Part shown: piece by piece, positions 32,903 to 44,730 of the stretch
How positions within the stretch are numbered: position 1 is the first letter of the stretch
Layout: every line of letters begins with the position of its first letter
Assembly: GCF_022539505.1 (NCBI RefSeq)
Contig: NC_061510.1
Location: 264,811,687 to 264,875,686 of the forward strand
DNA from: Lolium rigidum
Taxonomy: Eukaryota > Streptophyta > Magnoliopsida > Poales > Poaceae
Reading direction: 5' to 3'
DNA length: 64,000 nt
The notes under the pieces: generated by a model
What the model was told of the DNA's origin: nothing
The model's database searches: none
Seen by the model: only the letters and a program-made list of their open reading frames with translations
Program-made: the position numbers and the translations under genes

Positions 32903-35220
32903 CAGGTCCAAATGGCGATAGAACAAGGGCGGCTAATTTTCAGCCAGTACGCCATGAAGGTCGACACACACCCCTTCCCCTCCGTTAACATGGTGGAGTA
33001 TACTTACCATGGAGGGTGCCAGCCAGATTTCTCGTGCAATATCAACATGGTAGGACCTGGGCACCACTCTGGTAAGGACGGAGATGAGGGCAGCTGCTCT
33101 CATAGCAAGGACACAGAGGAAGCCGCTCCACGCGATCGGCTCCGCCACGATGGCAAGCGCTACATCACAGAGGGAGAAGTGAAGAACGTAAGATATCAGC
33201 GACCTCTCTCTGATCACCTCCTCAACAAGTATGTGGGTCAATACGACCAACGCCGGCGATACAACGACGATGATGAGAAAGATCGTCTGGCTAGGGACGA
33301 CAGGAGACGTCGTCGGCATGATCGCGACGAGGAGCGATATGAGCGCCACGCCAAGGAAAAGTCGAGGGAGCAAGACGACGTGGATAGGCACTGGGACTGC
33401 CCCTTCTTCAGACACTGCTGGGATTCAGGAATGAGCCGATTACCTACAATCGGCAACTGCCCAGAATGTAAACAAAAGAAGAAGGATGCAGCTAACGTGT
33501 CCGTGTTCAAACGTCTAGGGCCTCTCCCGCCTCGGAACAAGCATGCTGAGTCCGCTCGGGTGGAAGATCTCGAGGAACTAGAGGACGATGATGAAGAAGA
33601 AGACAAGTATCATCGGCTAAGGTGGTGCCCCGATGGGCTCAGCCCGTTCCCAAAAACGAAGGGTTCAGCGACTACGTGGGTTGGAGGAAGCCGAAAGGTT
33701 ATACCTGCACACGTTGAGGAAGGCGCGGCCTGATCTGGCCGCTAAAATTCAGCGAACCCTGGACGAAGAAGGTCGGCCACAAAGAAAAGAGTGGCGCCCC
33801 AGACAAAAGAAAGCCGATGATGAGGCATCGGCTGGCACAAACATGGTCTTCATCCTTCCAACGGAGTTTAGCGCTCCAGGATTAGACGAAGCACCTGTGG
33901 CACAACTTGACTGTGGCCCACGGCCTGTCATCTTTGAGAAGCCACGAGAGAGAAGCTACAGGTAGGGGTGGGCATAAAAAACCGAACACCAACCGAACAC
34001 CGAACACCGAACCGAACTAACCGGAACCGAAACCGAATACACCGAAACCGAATTAACCGAAAACAATTTCGGTGCATACATGTGAAAAACCGAATTTATA
34101 TTAACAAAATCGGTTTTGACTATCTGTTAACCGAAATAACCTAAAAAACCGAGATAGCGTTGACACATAGCATAAACCGTCCCGTAGGTAGCTCCATTGT
34201 CAATCATTTCAGTTAATTTCTAAGCTCAGCAAGCACACTACCCAGGCCAAAGTTCTAAACTCCATGTACGAACATCACATGTCTCCTGGCACGTATACGT
34301 ACGTCCCTAGAAAAATGAAAGGCAGCCCCATTGATGTACTACATGTATGCCCGTATGTGTCTAATTTCATTTTGCTTCAGCTAGCTATGTACGAGCAGTT
34401 TACTACTACATGGTTGTATGATTATTGGCTCAGCAGTCCTTCTCGTACGTGTAGGTATCTTCTAGTCACGGCAACTCGGCGAGTGGCAAGCTAACTGCAT
34501 GCTATCATACGGACTCCACTTTTTATTTGTTGTCACAATTTGGTCAAATCGGTTAAAAACCGAACACCGAACCGAATTATCGGGTAACCGAACCACATAC
34601 TAATGAGGAAACCGATATAATTTCGGTTCTCATTTCTTATTACCCGAATTATTGAAAAACCAAAAAAACCGAACCGAATTTTCGGTTAAAACCGAATGCC
34701 CAGGCCTAGCTACAGGCATCTGAAGGCCCTGTACTTGCGAGGTTACATCAATGGGCAGCCTGTCAACAAGATGCTGGTGGACACCGGAGCGGCAGTTAAC
34801 ATTATGCCATACTCCATGCTACGTCGGTTGGGACGCTCCAGCTCGGATCTGATCAAGACCAATGTGACACCGAGCGATTTCAACGGCCAAGCATCCGACG
34901 CACAAGGTGTTCCGAACGTGGATCCGACCGTAGGAAGGAAAACTGTCCCTACGACGTTCTTTATTGTCGACAACAAGAGCTCCTATGCTTGTCCTACTAG
35001 GGAGAGATTGGATCCACGCCAAGCTGTTGCATTCCATCCACGATGCACCAATGCCTAATACGAATGGGATGGAGATGAAGTAGAAGTCGTCCACGCAGAT
35101 GATTCAGCCGAGATTTCAACGGCTGGCATGAACGTTTGGGAGACATCGAGGCCAAGAGCCACTCTCGGGCATCAATTTGGACGATCGCGAGCGCATCGAC
35201 GTGACAAGGGATGGGGTTAG
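32903..35220 (+). pseudogene. gag-protease gene of element A, frameshifted and interrupted
   Basis: The gag C-terminal region (32912-33733) encodes a charged Arg/Asp-rich stretch (YDQRRRYNDDDEKDRLARDD) and a Cys/His motif (CPFFRHCWDSGM, GNCPEC). A frame change near 33640 leads to RVQRLRGLEEAERLYLHTLR and SAGTNMVFILPTEF. The hAT MITE cuts the gene at 33962. The aspartic protease follows (34717-35058) with active-site VDTGAAVNIMPYS at about 34778-34815, then a further frame change near 34990. The Asp-Thr-Gly triad is intact. Reverse transcriptase is absent. Confidence 0.8.
33963..34708. mobile_element. hAT-type MITE, 746 bp
   Basis: The ends are TAGGGGTGGGCA and TGCCCAGGCCTA (imperfect 12-bp terminal inverted repeats). 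The 8-bp target duplication GCTACAGG is exact at 33955-33962 and 34709-34716; 8 bp and TAGGG ends are hallmarks of the hAT superfamily. Both subterminal parts contain about 20 ACCGAA or TTCGGT words in total. No transposase. Confidence 0.93.
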
Positions 35221-36570
35221 GCTGGTTTTATCCACCGGCCTGACCGTGTAACAAAGCAGCATCTATGGACAAACGTGGCGATGCCGATCCAGGTGATCGG
35301 CCCCAAGGATTTATGGAGGAACATTGCAAAACCTTCATCGAGCAAGCAACATGGAGGCCGATTCCAGCAATCGGCCAAAATTATTCTCACCATTCATTCT
35401 GCCTGAGTTCAACATCGATCTAATGGGCAATGGGTTCGCGTCGGCTGATGCATTGGAAGAAATCCACATTGTTCCTAACAGAACCGACGTTCACATCGTA
35501 GTGCCTTGGCTAACCACAGAGCCGATATCAGCAGTTACCTGGCAGAATCGGCTCGGGGGGCACCTAATCAGATAAACATGTGCGATACATGTGCAGTGAA
35601 ATATTGGGGACCGATAGAAAAAATCGGCCCATAAAAAAAAATTCGCATGATATGCAATGGACAAAGCCGATGCATAGCCATCGACTCTAGAGGTACAACT
35701 GTTATAAGCAGAAGCCCAATGGAGCAGGTATCGAGTTACATGGAGAGGCTCTATTTGAAGAACTCCTCAATGGAATTGTTTGGTGGGGCAAGTTTGAGGG
35801 ATCACAACCCTGACTAATCCCAAGAACAGCGTGGACGTGCAGATCAGGTTAAGGATGGGTTGCATCAATCCGCCAAAGGTAAGGAGCCGATCTGATCAGC
35901 AAGACGCAAGAAGTGGACTGGAAAAGCTCGGGGGGCAGCTCACCCTGAAGGTTCTCTGCTCTGGGGAGCCGATTTTTGGTTGAAGTCGGCTGGCTCTGCA
36001 TTATGACTTGGAAGCCGATGGTGGCACATTTGGTTGGCTCACTGCTGCTCTCGCCTTGATTGAGGCTCGGGGGGGCAACTGACTGCGTAGATATTCTGTT
36101 CTTAAGAAGCCGATTGAGATTTCATCGGCTGGCCCTCCATCATAATCTTCTTCAAGGGGATTGCGCAGGGTTGAAGAATATTACTGAAGAGAATATCACT
36201 GAATATCTGAATATCCAGAGGTATCGGCTTCAACATCAAGTCGTTTCAGCGGCGGTTCTGGGGCTCTCTTAAAGGCGTTGGTCTTCCACAATGTCCACCA
36301 GAACTCGAGGGCATCAGTTGGAGAAATGAAGGACTGATGCGTTAGCATCGGCTCATTGAGCATTAGCTAAGTGATGATCGGCAGAACCAGTGTGAGGGGA
36401 AAACGGCTAAATTAGCATGAAGGAAATCGGCAAAATTAAATTGGGAGAAATTCTTCATTGATAAACAAGATTTCTTACAAAGAAAAGAGCCGATTGCTCA
36501 AGGGAGGAAGAACAAAAGAAGGGTCTGTTGACCAAACTGCTACTACTAGACCTACACTAGTAGATCCTAT
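35221..36570 (+). other. Non-coding internal region of element A, GCCGAT-rich
   Basis: No long ORF. The hexamer GCCGAT or its complement ATCGGC occurs 20 times between 35283 and 36630 by my count. The same kind of sequence fills 43.6-44.7 kb (element B) and 51.0-52.3 kb (element C). Confidence 0.8.
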
Positions 36571-36686
36571 CTACAGGCCGTCACTGCCCTCGTCGTCGTC
36601 CACGGAGCTCTCATCGGCACTACTGCCGATGGGCTCCTCGTCGCTGCTCCCGTAGCCCTCTACGGGAGCTTCATCCTCCTCTTCAT
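36571..36686 (-). pseudogene. C-terminal part of the antisense acidic ORF of element A
   Basis: The minus strand encodes the acidic tail DEAPVEGYGSSDEEPIGSSA and a DDDEGSDGL end with TAG at 36571. It matches the end of the intact ORF in element C (50439-50924). Element D split the gene here; the N-terminal part is at 57493-57831. Confidence 0.75.
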
Positions 36687-38415
36687 TGATACGTCTCCGA
36701 CGTATCGATAATTTCTTATGTTCCATGCCATATTATTGATGATACCTACATGTTTTATGCACACTTTATGTCATATTCGTGCATTTTCTGGAACTAACCT
36801 ATTAACAAGATGCCGAAGAGCCAGTTCCTGTTTTCTGCTGTTTTTGGTTTCATAAATCCTAGTAACGAAATATTCTCGGAATTGGACGAAATCAAGACCC
36901 AGGGTCCTATTTTTCCCGGAGCCTTCCAGAACACCCGAGAGCCGCCAGAGGGAAGCCCTGGGGGCCCCACACCACACCCTGGCGCGGCCAGAGGGGGGGC
37001 CGCGCCGCCCTATGGTGTGGGCCCCCCCAGGCCCCCTCCGAGGCTGCCCTTCCGCCTATTTAAAGCCTCCGTCGCGAAAACCCTGATACGAAGAACCACG
37101 ATACGGAAAACCTTCCAGAGCCGCCGCCATCGCGAAGCCAAGATCTGGGGGACAGGAGTCTCCGTTCCGGCACCCTGCCGGAGCGGGGAAGTGCCCCGGA
37201 AGGCTTCTCCATCGACACCGCTGCCATCTCCACCGCCATCTTCATCACCGCTGCTGCTCCCATGAGGAGGGAGTAGTTCTCCATCGAGGCTCGGGGCTGT
37301 ACCGGTAGCTATGTGGTTCATCTCTCTCCTATGTGCTTCAATACAATAATCTCATGAGCTGCCTTACATGATTGAGATTCATATGATGATGCTTGTAATC
37401 TAGATGTCACTATGCTAGTCAAGAGAGTTTTACTTATGTGATCTCCGGAGACTCCTTGTCCCACGTGTGTAAAGGTGACGAGTGTGTGCACCGTGTGGGT
37501 CTCTTAGGCTATATTTCACGAATACTTACTCACTGTTATGAATGGCGTAGTGAAGTGCTTATTTATATCTCTTTATGATTGCAATGTGTTTTGTATCACA
37601 ATTTATCTATGTGCTACTCTAGTGATGTGTTATTAAAGTAGTTTTATTCCTCCCGCACGGTGTAATGGTGACGAGTGTGTGCATCCGTGTTAGTACTTGG
37701 CGTATGCTATGATCATGATCTCTTGTAGATTGTGAAGTTAACTATTGCTATGATTGTATTGATATGATCTATTCCTCCTACGTGGCGTGAAGGTGACAGA
37801 GTGTGCATGCTATGTTAGTACTTGGTTTAGTCGTGTTGATCTTTCTTGCACTCTAAGGTTATTTAAATATGAACATTGAATTGTGGAGCTTGTTAACTCC
37901 GGCATTGAGGGTTCGTGTAATCCTACGCAATGTGTTCATCATCCAACAAGAGTGTAGAGTATGCATTTATCTATTCTGTTATGTGATCAATGTTGAGAGT
38001 GTCCACTAGTGAAAGTCTAATCCCTAGGCCTTGTTCCTAAATACGCTATCGCTGCTTGTTTACTTGTTTTCTTGCGTTACTACTCGCTGCGTTACTACTC
38101 GCTGCGTTACTACTCGCTTGTTTACTTGTCCCGGGCAAAACACTTTTCCGGTGCCGTTGCTACTACTTATTCATACCACCTGTATTTCACTATCTCTTCG
38201 CCGAACTAGTGCACCTATTAGGTGTGTTGGGGACACAAGAGACTTCTTGCTTTGTGGTTGCGGGGTTGCATGAGAGGGATATCTTCGACCTCTTCCTCCC
38301 CGAGATCGATAAACCTTGGGTGATCCACTTAAGGGAAACTTGCTGCTGTTCTACAAACCTCTGCTCTTGGAGGCCCAACACTTGTCTACAAGAATAGAAG
38401 CTCCCGTAGACATCA
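36687..38415 (+). repeat. 5' LTR of element D (1729 bp)
   Basis: Begins TGATACGTCTCCGACG and ends CGTAGACATCA. Nearly identical to the 3' LTR, so D is fairly young. ORFs inside are not conserved between the two copies and are not genes. Confidence 0.95.
37056..37065 (+). promoter_or_regulatory. TATA box in the 5' LTR of element D
   Basis: CTATTTAAAG lies after a GC-rich stretch and before a CGCCGCCATCGCGAAG-containing leader. The same box occurs in the 3' LTR near 56136-56145 and in a similar place in the left-edge element. Confidence 0.6.
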
Positions 38416-38425
38416 AGCACTTTTC

Positions 38426-38443
38426 ACGGCGCCGTTGCCGGGA
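38426..38443 (+). promoter_or_regulatory. Primer binding site of element D, tRNA-Asp type
   Basis: CGGCGCCGTTGCCGGGA lies 11 bp inside the LTR and complements the 3' end of plant tRNA-Asp except at the first base and near the end. A second partial copy, CACGGCGCCATTG, occurs about 70 bp downstream (near 38493). Confidence 0.75.
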
Positions 38444-38581
38444 GGAAAGGTAAAAAGGCACTCATACTCCGGTTCCGAGTAACGGTACTTTTCACGGCGC
38501 CATTGTGTTTGTGCTCGAAGCTATTTCCTTTAGATCCTGCAATTGCATCTTTTTGTTTCTTGTTTACACTAGTTTGGCATA

Positions 38582-39316
38582 ATGGACAACAATGAGCTTC
38601 TTATTCTATTTCCTGATTTAAAACATGGATTGTTTGATGCGAAAATTAAAAAACCTATGAAATCTTATTTGCATGCTGGTAGTAATATTAGTATGAACGC
38701 TTTGAACACCATTGTTGATAATAATATAGAAAGTTCTAAGCTTGGGGAAGCTGGTTTTCATGATCTTTTTAGTCCCCCAAGCATTGAGGAGAAAATTTTC
38801 TTTGATGATACTTTGCCTCCTATTTATGATGATTATAATAGTGGTCTTTTGGTACAACCTACTATGGAGAGTAAATTTTGTTGTGATTATACTATGCCTC
38901 TTACACTTGATGAGAATAATAATGATAGCTACTTTGTTGAATTTGCTCCCACTACAACTAATAAAATTGATTATGCCTATGTGGAGAGTAATAATTTTAT
39001 GCATGAGACTCATGATAAGAATGCTTTATGTGATAGTTATATTGTTGAGTTTGCTCATGTTGCTACTGAAAGTTATGATGAGAGAGGAAAATATGGTTGT
39101 AGAAATTTTCATGTTACTAAAATGCCTCTCTATGTGCTGAAATTTTTGAAGCTACACTTGTTTTATCTTCCTATGCTTGTCACTTTGCTCTTCATGAACT
39201 TGTTTATTTACAAGATTCCTATGCATAGGAAGCATGTTAGACTTAAATATGTTTTGGATTTGCTTCTTGATGCTCTCTTTTGCTTCAACTACTATTTCTT
39301 GCGAGTGCATCATTAA
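38582..39316 (+). CDS. ORF of element D, unknown function with predicted membrane segment (244 aa)
   Basis: The frame starts MDNNELLILFPDLKHGLFDA, is preceded by a 166-nt leader after the LTR, and ends FCFNYYFLRVHH. The middle is acidic and Tyr/Asn-rich (TLDENNNDSYFVEFAPTTTN, ALCDSYIVEFAHVATES). Residues about 190-215 (KLHLFYLPMLVTLLFMNLFI) are strongly hydrophobic, and the C-terminus is basic, then aromatic. It is homologous to the ORF at 1-731. No retroviral domain is present and I know no function. As the sole ORF of a non-autonomous element, it may aid mobilisation or simply be carried along. Confidence 0.75.
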   Translation: MDNNELLILFPDLKHGLFDAKIKKPMKSYLHAGSNISMNALNTIVDNNIESSKLGEAGFHDLFSPPSIEEKIFFDDTLPPIYDDYNSGLLVQPTMESKFCCDYTMPLTLDENNNDSYFVEFAPTTTNKIDYAYVESNNFMHETHDKNALCDSYIVEFAHVATESYDERGKYGCRNFHVTKMPLYVLKFLKLHLFYLPMLVTLLFMNLFIYKIPMHRKHVRLKYVLDLLLDALFCFNYYFLRVHH

Positions 39317-41509
39317 AACTGCTGAGCCCATCTTAACGGCTATAAAGAAAGAACTTCTTGGGAGATAACCCATGTGTTATTTTGTTACAGTATTTTTTGT
39401 TTTATATTTGAGTCTTGGAAGTTGTTTACTACTGTAGCAACCTCTCCTTATCTTAGTTTTGAGTTTTGTTGTGCCAAGTAAAGTCTTTGATAGTAAAGTA
39501 AGTACTAGATTTGGATTACTGCGCAGTTCCAGATTTCTTTGCTGTCACGAATCTGGGTCTACCTCCCTGTAGGTAGCTCAGAAAATTAAGCCAATTTACG
39601 TGCATGATCCTCAGATATGTACGCAACTTTCATTCAATTTGAGCATTTTTATTTGAGCAAGTCTGGTGGCCTAATAAAATCCATCTTTTCGGACTGTTCT
39701 GTTTTGACAGATTCTGCCTTTTATTTTGCATTGCCTCTTTTGCTATGTTGGATGAATTTCTTTGATCCATTAATGTCCAGTAGCTTTATGCAATGTCCAG
39801 AAGTGTTAAGAATGATTGTGTCACCTCTGAACATGTGAATTTTTATTATGCACTAACCCTCTAATGAGTTGTTTCGAGTTTGGTGTGGAGGAAGTTTTCA
39901 AGGATCTAGAGAGGAGTATGATGCAATATGATCAAGGAGAGTGAAAGCTCTAAGCTTGGGGATGCCCCAGTGGTTCACCCCTGCATATTTCAAGAAGACT
40001 CAAGCATCTAAGCTTGGGGATGCCCAAGGCATCCCCTTCTTCATCGACAACATTATCGGAGTTCCTCCCCTGAAACTATATTTTTATTCCGTCACATCTT
40101 ATGTACTTTGCTTGGAGCGTCGGTTTGTTTTTGTTTTTTGTTTTGTTTGAATAAAATGGATCCTAGCATTCACTTTGTGGGAGAGAGACACGCTCCGCTG
40201 TAGCATATGGACAAGTATGTCCTTAGGCTCTACTCATAGTATTCATGGCGAAGTTTCTTCTTCGTTAAATTGTTATATGGTTGGAATTGGAAAATGCTAC
40301 ATGTAGTAACTCTAAAATGTCTTGGATAATTTGATACTTGGCAATTGTTGTGCTCATGTTTAAGCTCTTGCATCATATACTTTGCACCCATTAATGAAGA
40401 AATACTTAGAGCTTGCTAATTTGGTTTGCATATTTGGTTTCTCTAGAGTCTAGATAACATCTAGTATTGAGTTTTGAACAACAAGGAAGACGGTATGGAG
40501 TCTTATAATGTTTACCATATGTCTTTTATGTGAGTTTTGCTGTACCGTTCATCCTTGTGTTTGTTTCAAATAACCTTGCTATCCTAAACCTTGTATCGAG
40601 AGGGAATACTTCTCATGCATCCAAAATACTTGAGCCAACCACTATGCCATTTGTGTCCACCATACCTACCTACTACATGGTATTTATCCGCCATTCCAAA
40701 GTAAATTGCTTGAGTGCTACCTTTAAAATTCCATCATTCACCTTTGCAATATATAGCTCATGGGACAAATAGCTTAAAAACTATTGTGGTATTGAATATG
40801 TACTTATGCACTTTATCTCTTATTAAGTTGCTTGTTGTGCGATAACCATGTTTCGGGGACGCCATCAACTATTCTTTGTTGGATATCATGTGAGTTGCTA
40901 TGCATGTCCGTCTTGTCTGAAGTAAGAGAGATCTACCACCTTCATGGTTGGAGCATGCATATTGTTAGAGAAGAACATTGGGCCGCTAACTAAAGCCATG
41001 ATTCATGGTGGAAGTTTCAGTTTGGACATATATCCTCAATCTCATATGAGAATAATAATTGTTGCCACATGCTTATGCATTAAAGAGGAGTCCATTATCT
41101 GTTGTCCATGTTGTCCCGGTATGGATGTCTAAGTTGAGAATAATCAAAAGCGAGAAATCCAAAATGCGAGCTTTCTCCTTAGACCTTTGTACGGGCGGCA
41201 TGGAGGTACCCCATTGTGACACTTGGTTAAAACATGTGCATTGCAAAGATCCGGTAGTCCAAGCTAATTAGGACAAGGTGCGGGCACTATTAGTATACTA
41301 TGCATGAGACTTGCAACTTGTAAGATATAATTTACATAACTCATATGCTTTATTACTACCGTTGACAAAATTGTTTCATGTTTTCAAAATAAAAGCTCTA
41401 GCACAAATATAGCAATCGATGCTTTCCTCTTTGAAGGACCATTCTTTTTTACTTTTATGTTGAGTCAGTTCACCTATCTCTCTCCACCTCAAGAAGCAAA
41501 CACTTGTGT
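39317..41509 (+). other. Non-coding internal region of element D
   Basis: AT-rich sequence with two copies of CTAAGCTTGGGGATGCCC (about 39951-39968 and 40009-40026), similar to the polypurine tract before the 3' LTR. Short ORFs have no recognisable domains. B interrupts it at 41514. Confidence 0.7.
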
Positions 41510-41514
41510 GAACT

Positions 41515-42682
41515 TGTTGACGTCAGAAACCCACCGGCGGGCAGAGACGGGCAACACCGTAGAGCCGGGAACAACTAGGGCTGCGGCTGGCCCCAGTCCC
41601 TCTGAGCGACGGCCCGCAAAGCCTCCTGGTCGCACGCACCGATGTTTATCACAAGGGCGTGCCACCTGACCTATACCTGGTCAGGGAAGGTGTGGATGAT
41701 GCCTCGCTTAGTTTCCTGCAGGGCACACACGTAAACGTTAAATACGAGCCTCGATCGGCTCTCGGGTTATCCCGTGAATCGGCTCAAAGAGCCGATCCAC
41801 CCATGATTCGGACGGGGTGTCCGAATATATGGTGGTCCCGCTTGATCAAGGTAAAGCTAATGAGATCTACGACGATGTGGGGTTTTCACCGCATAATCGG
41901 ATCATCCTACTCAGGATTGGGCCTCGCGCTCGCGCACGGTGATCGTAAGCCGATCCTAGACAGGGCCTAAAAACCAACACGAGGTTGATCCCCGGAACAT
42001 CCGTTCTAGGACTAGCAAACGCCACCCTACACGCCGCTGGATCCTCCGACCCCTTGTAAGGCCTAACTATTGCAGATATTAAACTAATCCTTGTAGAACA
42101 AGGAGCAATCGTAACGGATCAGATCTACTATACTATGATCAAGCGGGGTGCCGCCCCTACACCTAAGATAGGTGTAAGGGCGGCTAGACATGCAAGGGTT
42201 GCACTACGAAAGCATGTAACATGAAGAACAATGCTAACCCTAACATGTCTAAGATAACTACGTTGCTCGCCATAAAAAAGGCTTCGATGACGAGCAACGC
42301 ATGAACAACGTAGGCAGGCTTGTGCTGCCTAGATCGCAAGATGCGATCTAGGCAGCATGATGCTTACCGGTAGAAACCCTCGAGACGAAGGAGTTGGCGA
42401 TGCGCCGAGATTTGTTTGTGGTTGAACGTTGGTTGTTGTTTATTCCATAAACCCTAGGTACATATTTATAGTCCAGAGGACTTTCTAATGTAGGCGTGCA
42501 CCAAACCGTGCACGAGTAAGATTCTAACTTCTAAACTAAGATGCGATCTAATATGTTACAGATACACGGGCAATTAAGCCCAACTTGGAAAAAGGCCGAT
42601 TCACGTATTTCTCCTATATATATTCTTCACGTCCGTCTTGATCGCGGCCCACCTCTGACTCGGTCAAATTCTGGTGATAACA
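41515..42682 (-). repeat. 3' LTR of element B (1168 bp)
   Basis: On the minus strand it begins TGTTATCACCAGAATTTGAC and ends TTCTGACGTCAACA. It contains the conserved stem-loops at 42150-42184, about 42260-42300 and 42323-42357. Confidence 0.93.
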
Positions 42683-42963
42683 CATGCCCCCCTGGTTTTG
42701 GAAATGACATTTCCAAAATCATTACGTCTTTCTTTCATCGGGTCATGTCGTGGCAGAACCGTCGCAATATCCGTCATCATGATGACTTGCCTTCTCAACT
42801 TCTCCGCGTGACTTGGCAGTCTTTCTCTTTCTTTCAAGCACCACTTCCTCGGAAGCTGCTGTGGCATTGAATTTCCACTATATCCCCTTTTATTTAACCG
42901 CTATGAACGGTTACGCTCTGCATCTCCTTCGCATTAGCGGTCCAAAAGCCCTCCTGCGCCACC

Positions 42964-43487
42964 ACGTCTTCTTCCTCCTCTCGCTCCATCGGATCCTTCC
43001 AGCCAGTCCTCCACGTCCCGTGAGCCGACGCCGGAGTACAACCCGGCGGAGGTCCATGCGGCCAACACCCGTCGCGCCATTGCGGCCGGGGAGGAGTCGG
43101 ACCACGACTTCTCCATCCGGTCCGGGGACGACCGGTCCTCGACGGACGGGAGAGCGACCTCCGCTTCCTCGCCGACGGGGAATCGGAGGAGGAGAGCGAT
43201 GACGATCGCTTCTCCCGGGATGACTTCACCTCCTCCGAGGGGGTGGAGGAGGAGGAAGAGGAGGAGGAGGACGACGACGACAGCCCCTCCGACGAGCCGC
43301 CGGCCAAGCGGTTCCGCCCCTGGCCGGGCAACCTTAGCGACTTCGACGGCGATGAGGACGACGCCGACGAAGAAGACGAGGACAACGAGGGCCCGGTCGG
43401 CGGCCATTGGAGCGACGACGAGCCCGCCGGGAGCAGCGCCGACAGCCGGCGACGACGGCGACGACGAGGGCGGTGGACGGCCCGTAG
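42964..43487 (+). pseudogene. Remnant of the antisense acidic ORF in element B
   Basis: The equivalent of the intact ORF of element C. The start codon reads ACG, where C has ATG. The middle remains recognisable (ESDLRFLADGESEEESDDDR, EEEDDDDSPSDEPPAKRFRP, DEEDEDNEGPVGGHWSDDEP), but frames change several times, including before the end. Transcription would oppose that of element B. Confidence 0.75.
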
Positions 43488-44730
43488 ATAGGACCCCTAG
43501 CATAGGGCCGGTAGTAGTAGATGGGGCAATGTATCCCCTAGTATTTCCTTCTGAGAGCAATCAGCTCTTTGATGTAAGAAATCCCGCCTATTAATGAAGA
43601 ACTTTTCCCCAATTCGATTTTGCTGATTTCCTTTGAGCTTAATTTAGCCGATTCCCCCTCATACTGACCTTGCCGATTCGTCCCCTTTGCCAGTGCGTAA
43701 TGAGCCGATAGCAACGCATCGGTCCTTCGACATTTACCCTTCCATTCTTCAACTGATGACTCCCTTTCCGGTAGATACTGTGGGACTTCCAAGAGAGCCC
43801 TTAAATTTCTCCCACCAGTTTCAGCGATCCTTCTTAGCAAGCGCTCATCATTTTGTGAAGAAGGTTGCAACGGAGATCAGCCGATGGTACCCCAATCGGT
43901 TCCTCAATAGAGAATCTACCGGGCTCGTTGCCCCCGAGTCTCAGCCAAGGCAAAACGGAGACGAGGATACGTCAATTAGTCTGTATGGACCTGGGCTTGA
44001 TTATGCCTGAGGGAGCCTTTTATGCAGAACCAACCGATCTGAGCATAAATCGGCTTCTAAAAGCAGAGAGCCTTCAAGGTGAGCTGCCCCCCGAGCTTCT
44101 TCAGTTCTTCCTGCAACTTGCCGGCTAGATCGGCTCCTTTCTTTTGGCGGATTTCATGCAATCCATCCTTGACCTGATCTGCACGTCTAGGCTGCTCCTG
44201 GCATTGTTCTTGAAGAGAGGATCTGAGCCTCCAAACTACTCCATTGAGGAGTTCCTTCATAAAAAATCTCCCTTTGTGCTCCATTGACCCTCCGATCGTA
44301 ACGGTTATTCCTCTTGAGTCGATGGCCACGCATCGGCTTCCATATCCTTAAGTCGATGTCCGTCGCATCGGTCGTGCTCGAAAATTTTCGAATTTTCAGA
44401 TTTTTATTTTTTACGGCCGACTAGTGCATCGGCCCCCATATTCCAATACCCATCACCAAAGATGAGACGGGATGCTTCCGTTGCATATCCTCGTATTTTA
44501 TCCACTGGGTGCCCCCCGAGCCGATTCTGTCAAGAGAATTGATGGTATCGGCTCTGTTGGATAACATGTTGAACCCAGGCAGACTGGATGTTGAGGATAA
44601 TTTTGGCCGATTGCTGGAATCGGCTTCCATGTTGCTTGTTCGATGAAAGGTTTTGTAATGTCCCTTCATAAATTTTTGGGGCCGATCACAAGGATCAGCC
44701 TCGCCATGTTTGCTCATTGACGTGTTCTTG

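Noticed and set aside
32912..35575. Possible domesticated retroviral-type protease gene
   Set aside because: Frameshifts, a MITE insertion and linkage to typical LTR element sequence show it is a decayed gag-protease region, not a host gene.
36810..37321. ORFs in the LTRs of D (also 55800-56401)
   Set aside because: The two LTR copies differ by frame-changing indels within these ORFs, so they are not maintained as genes.
41659..41970. 103-codon ORF in the LTR of B (also 47694-47954, 48954-49370, 54139-54687)
   Set aside because: Present in LTRs antisense to the element, frame differs between copies; LTR shadow.
42894..43560. Minus-strand Ser-rich ORFs opposite the acidic ORF of B, and similar at 50396-50750
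   Set aside because: They are antisense images of GAG/GAC-rich codons (poly-Ser opposite poly-Glu); only the plus-strand frame is shared across A, B and C.
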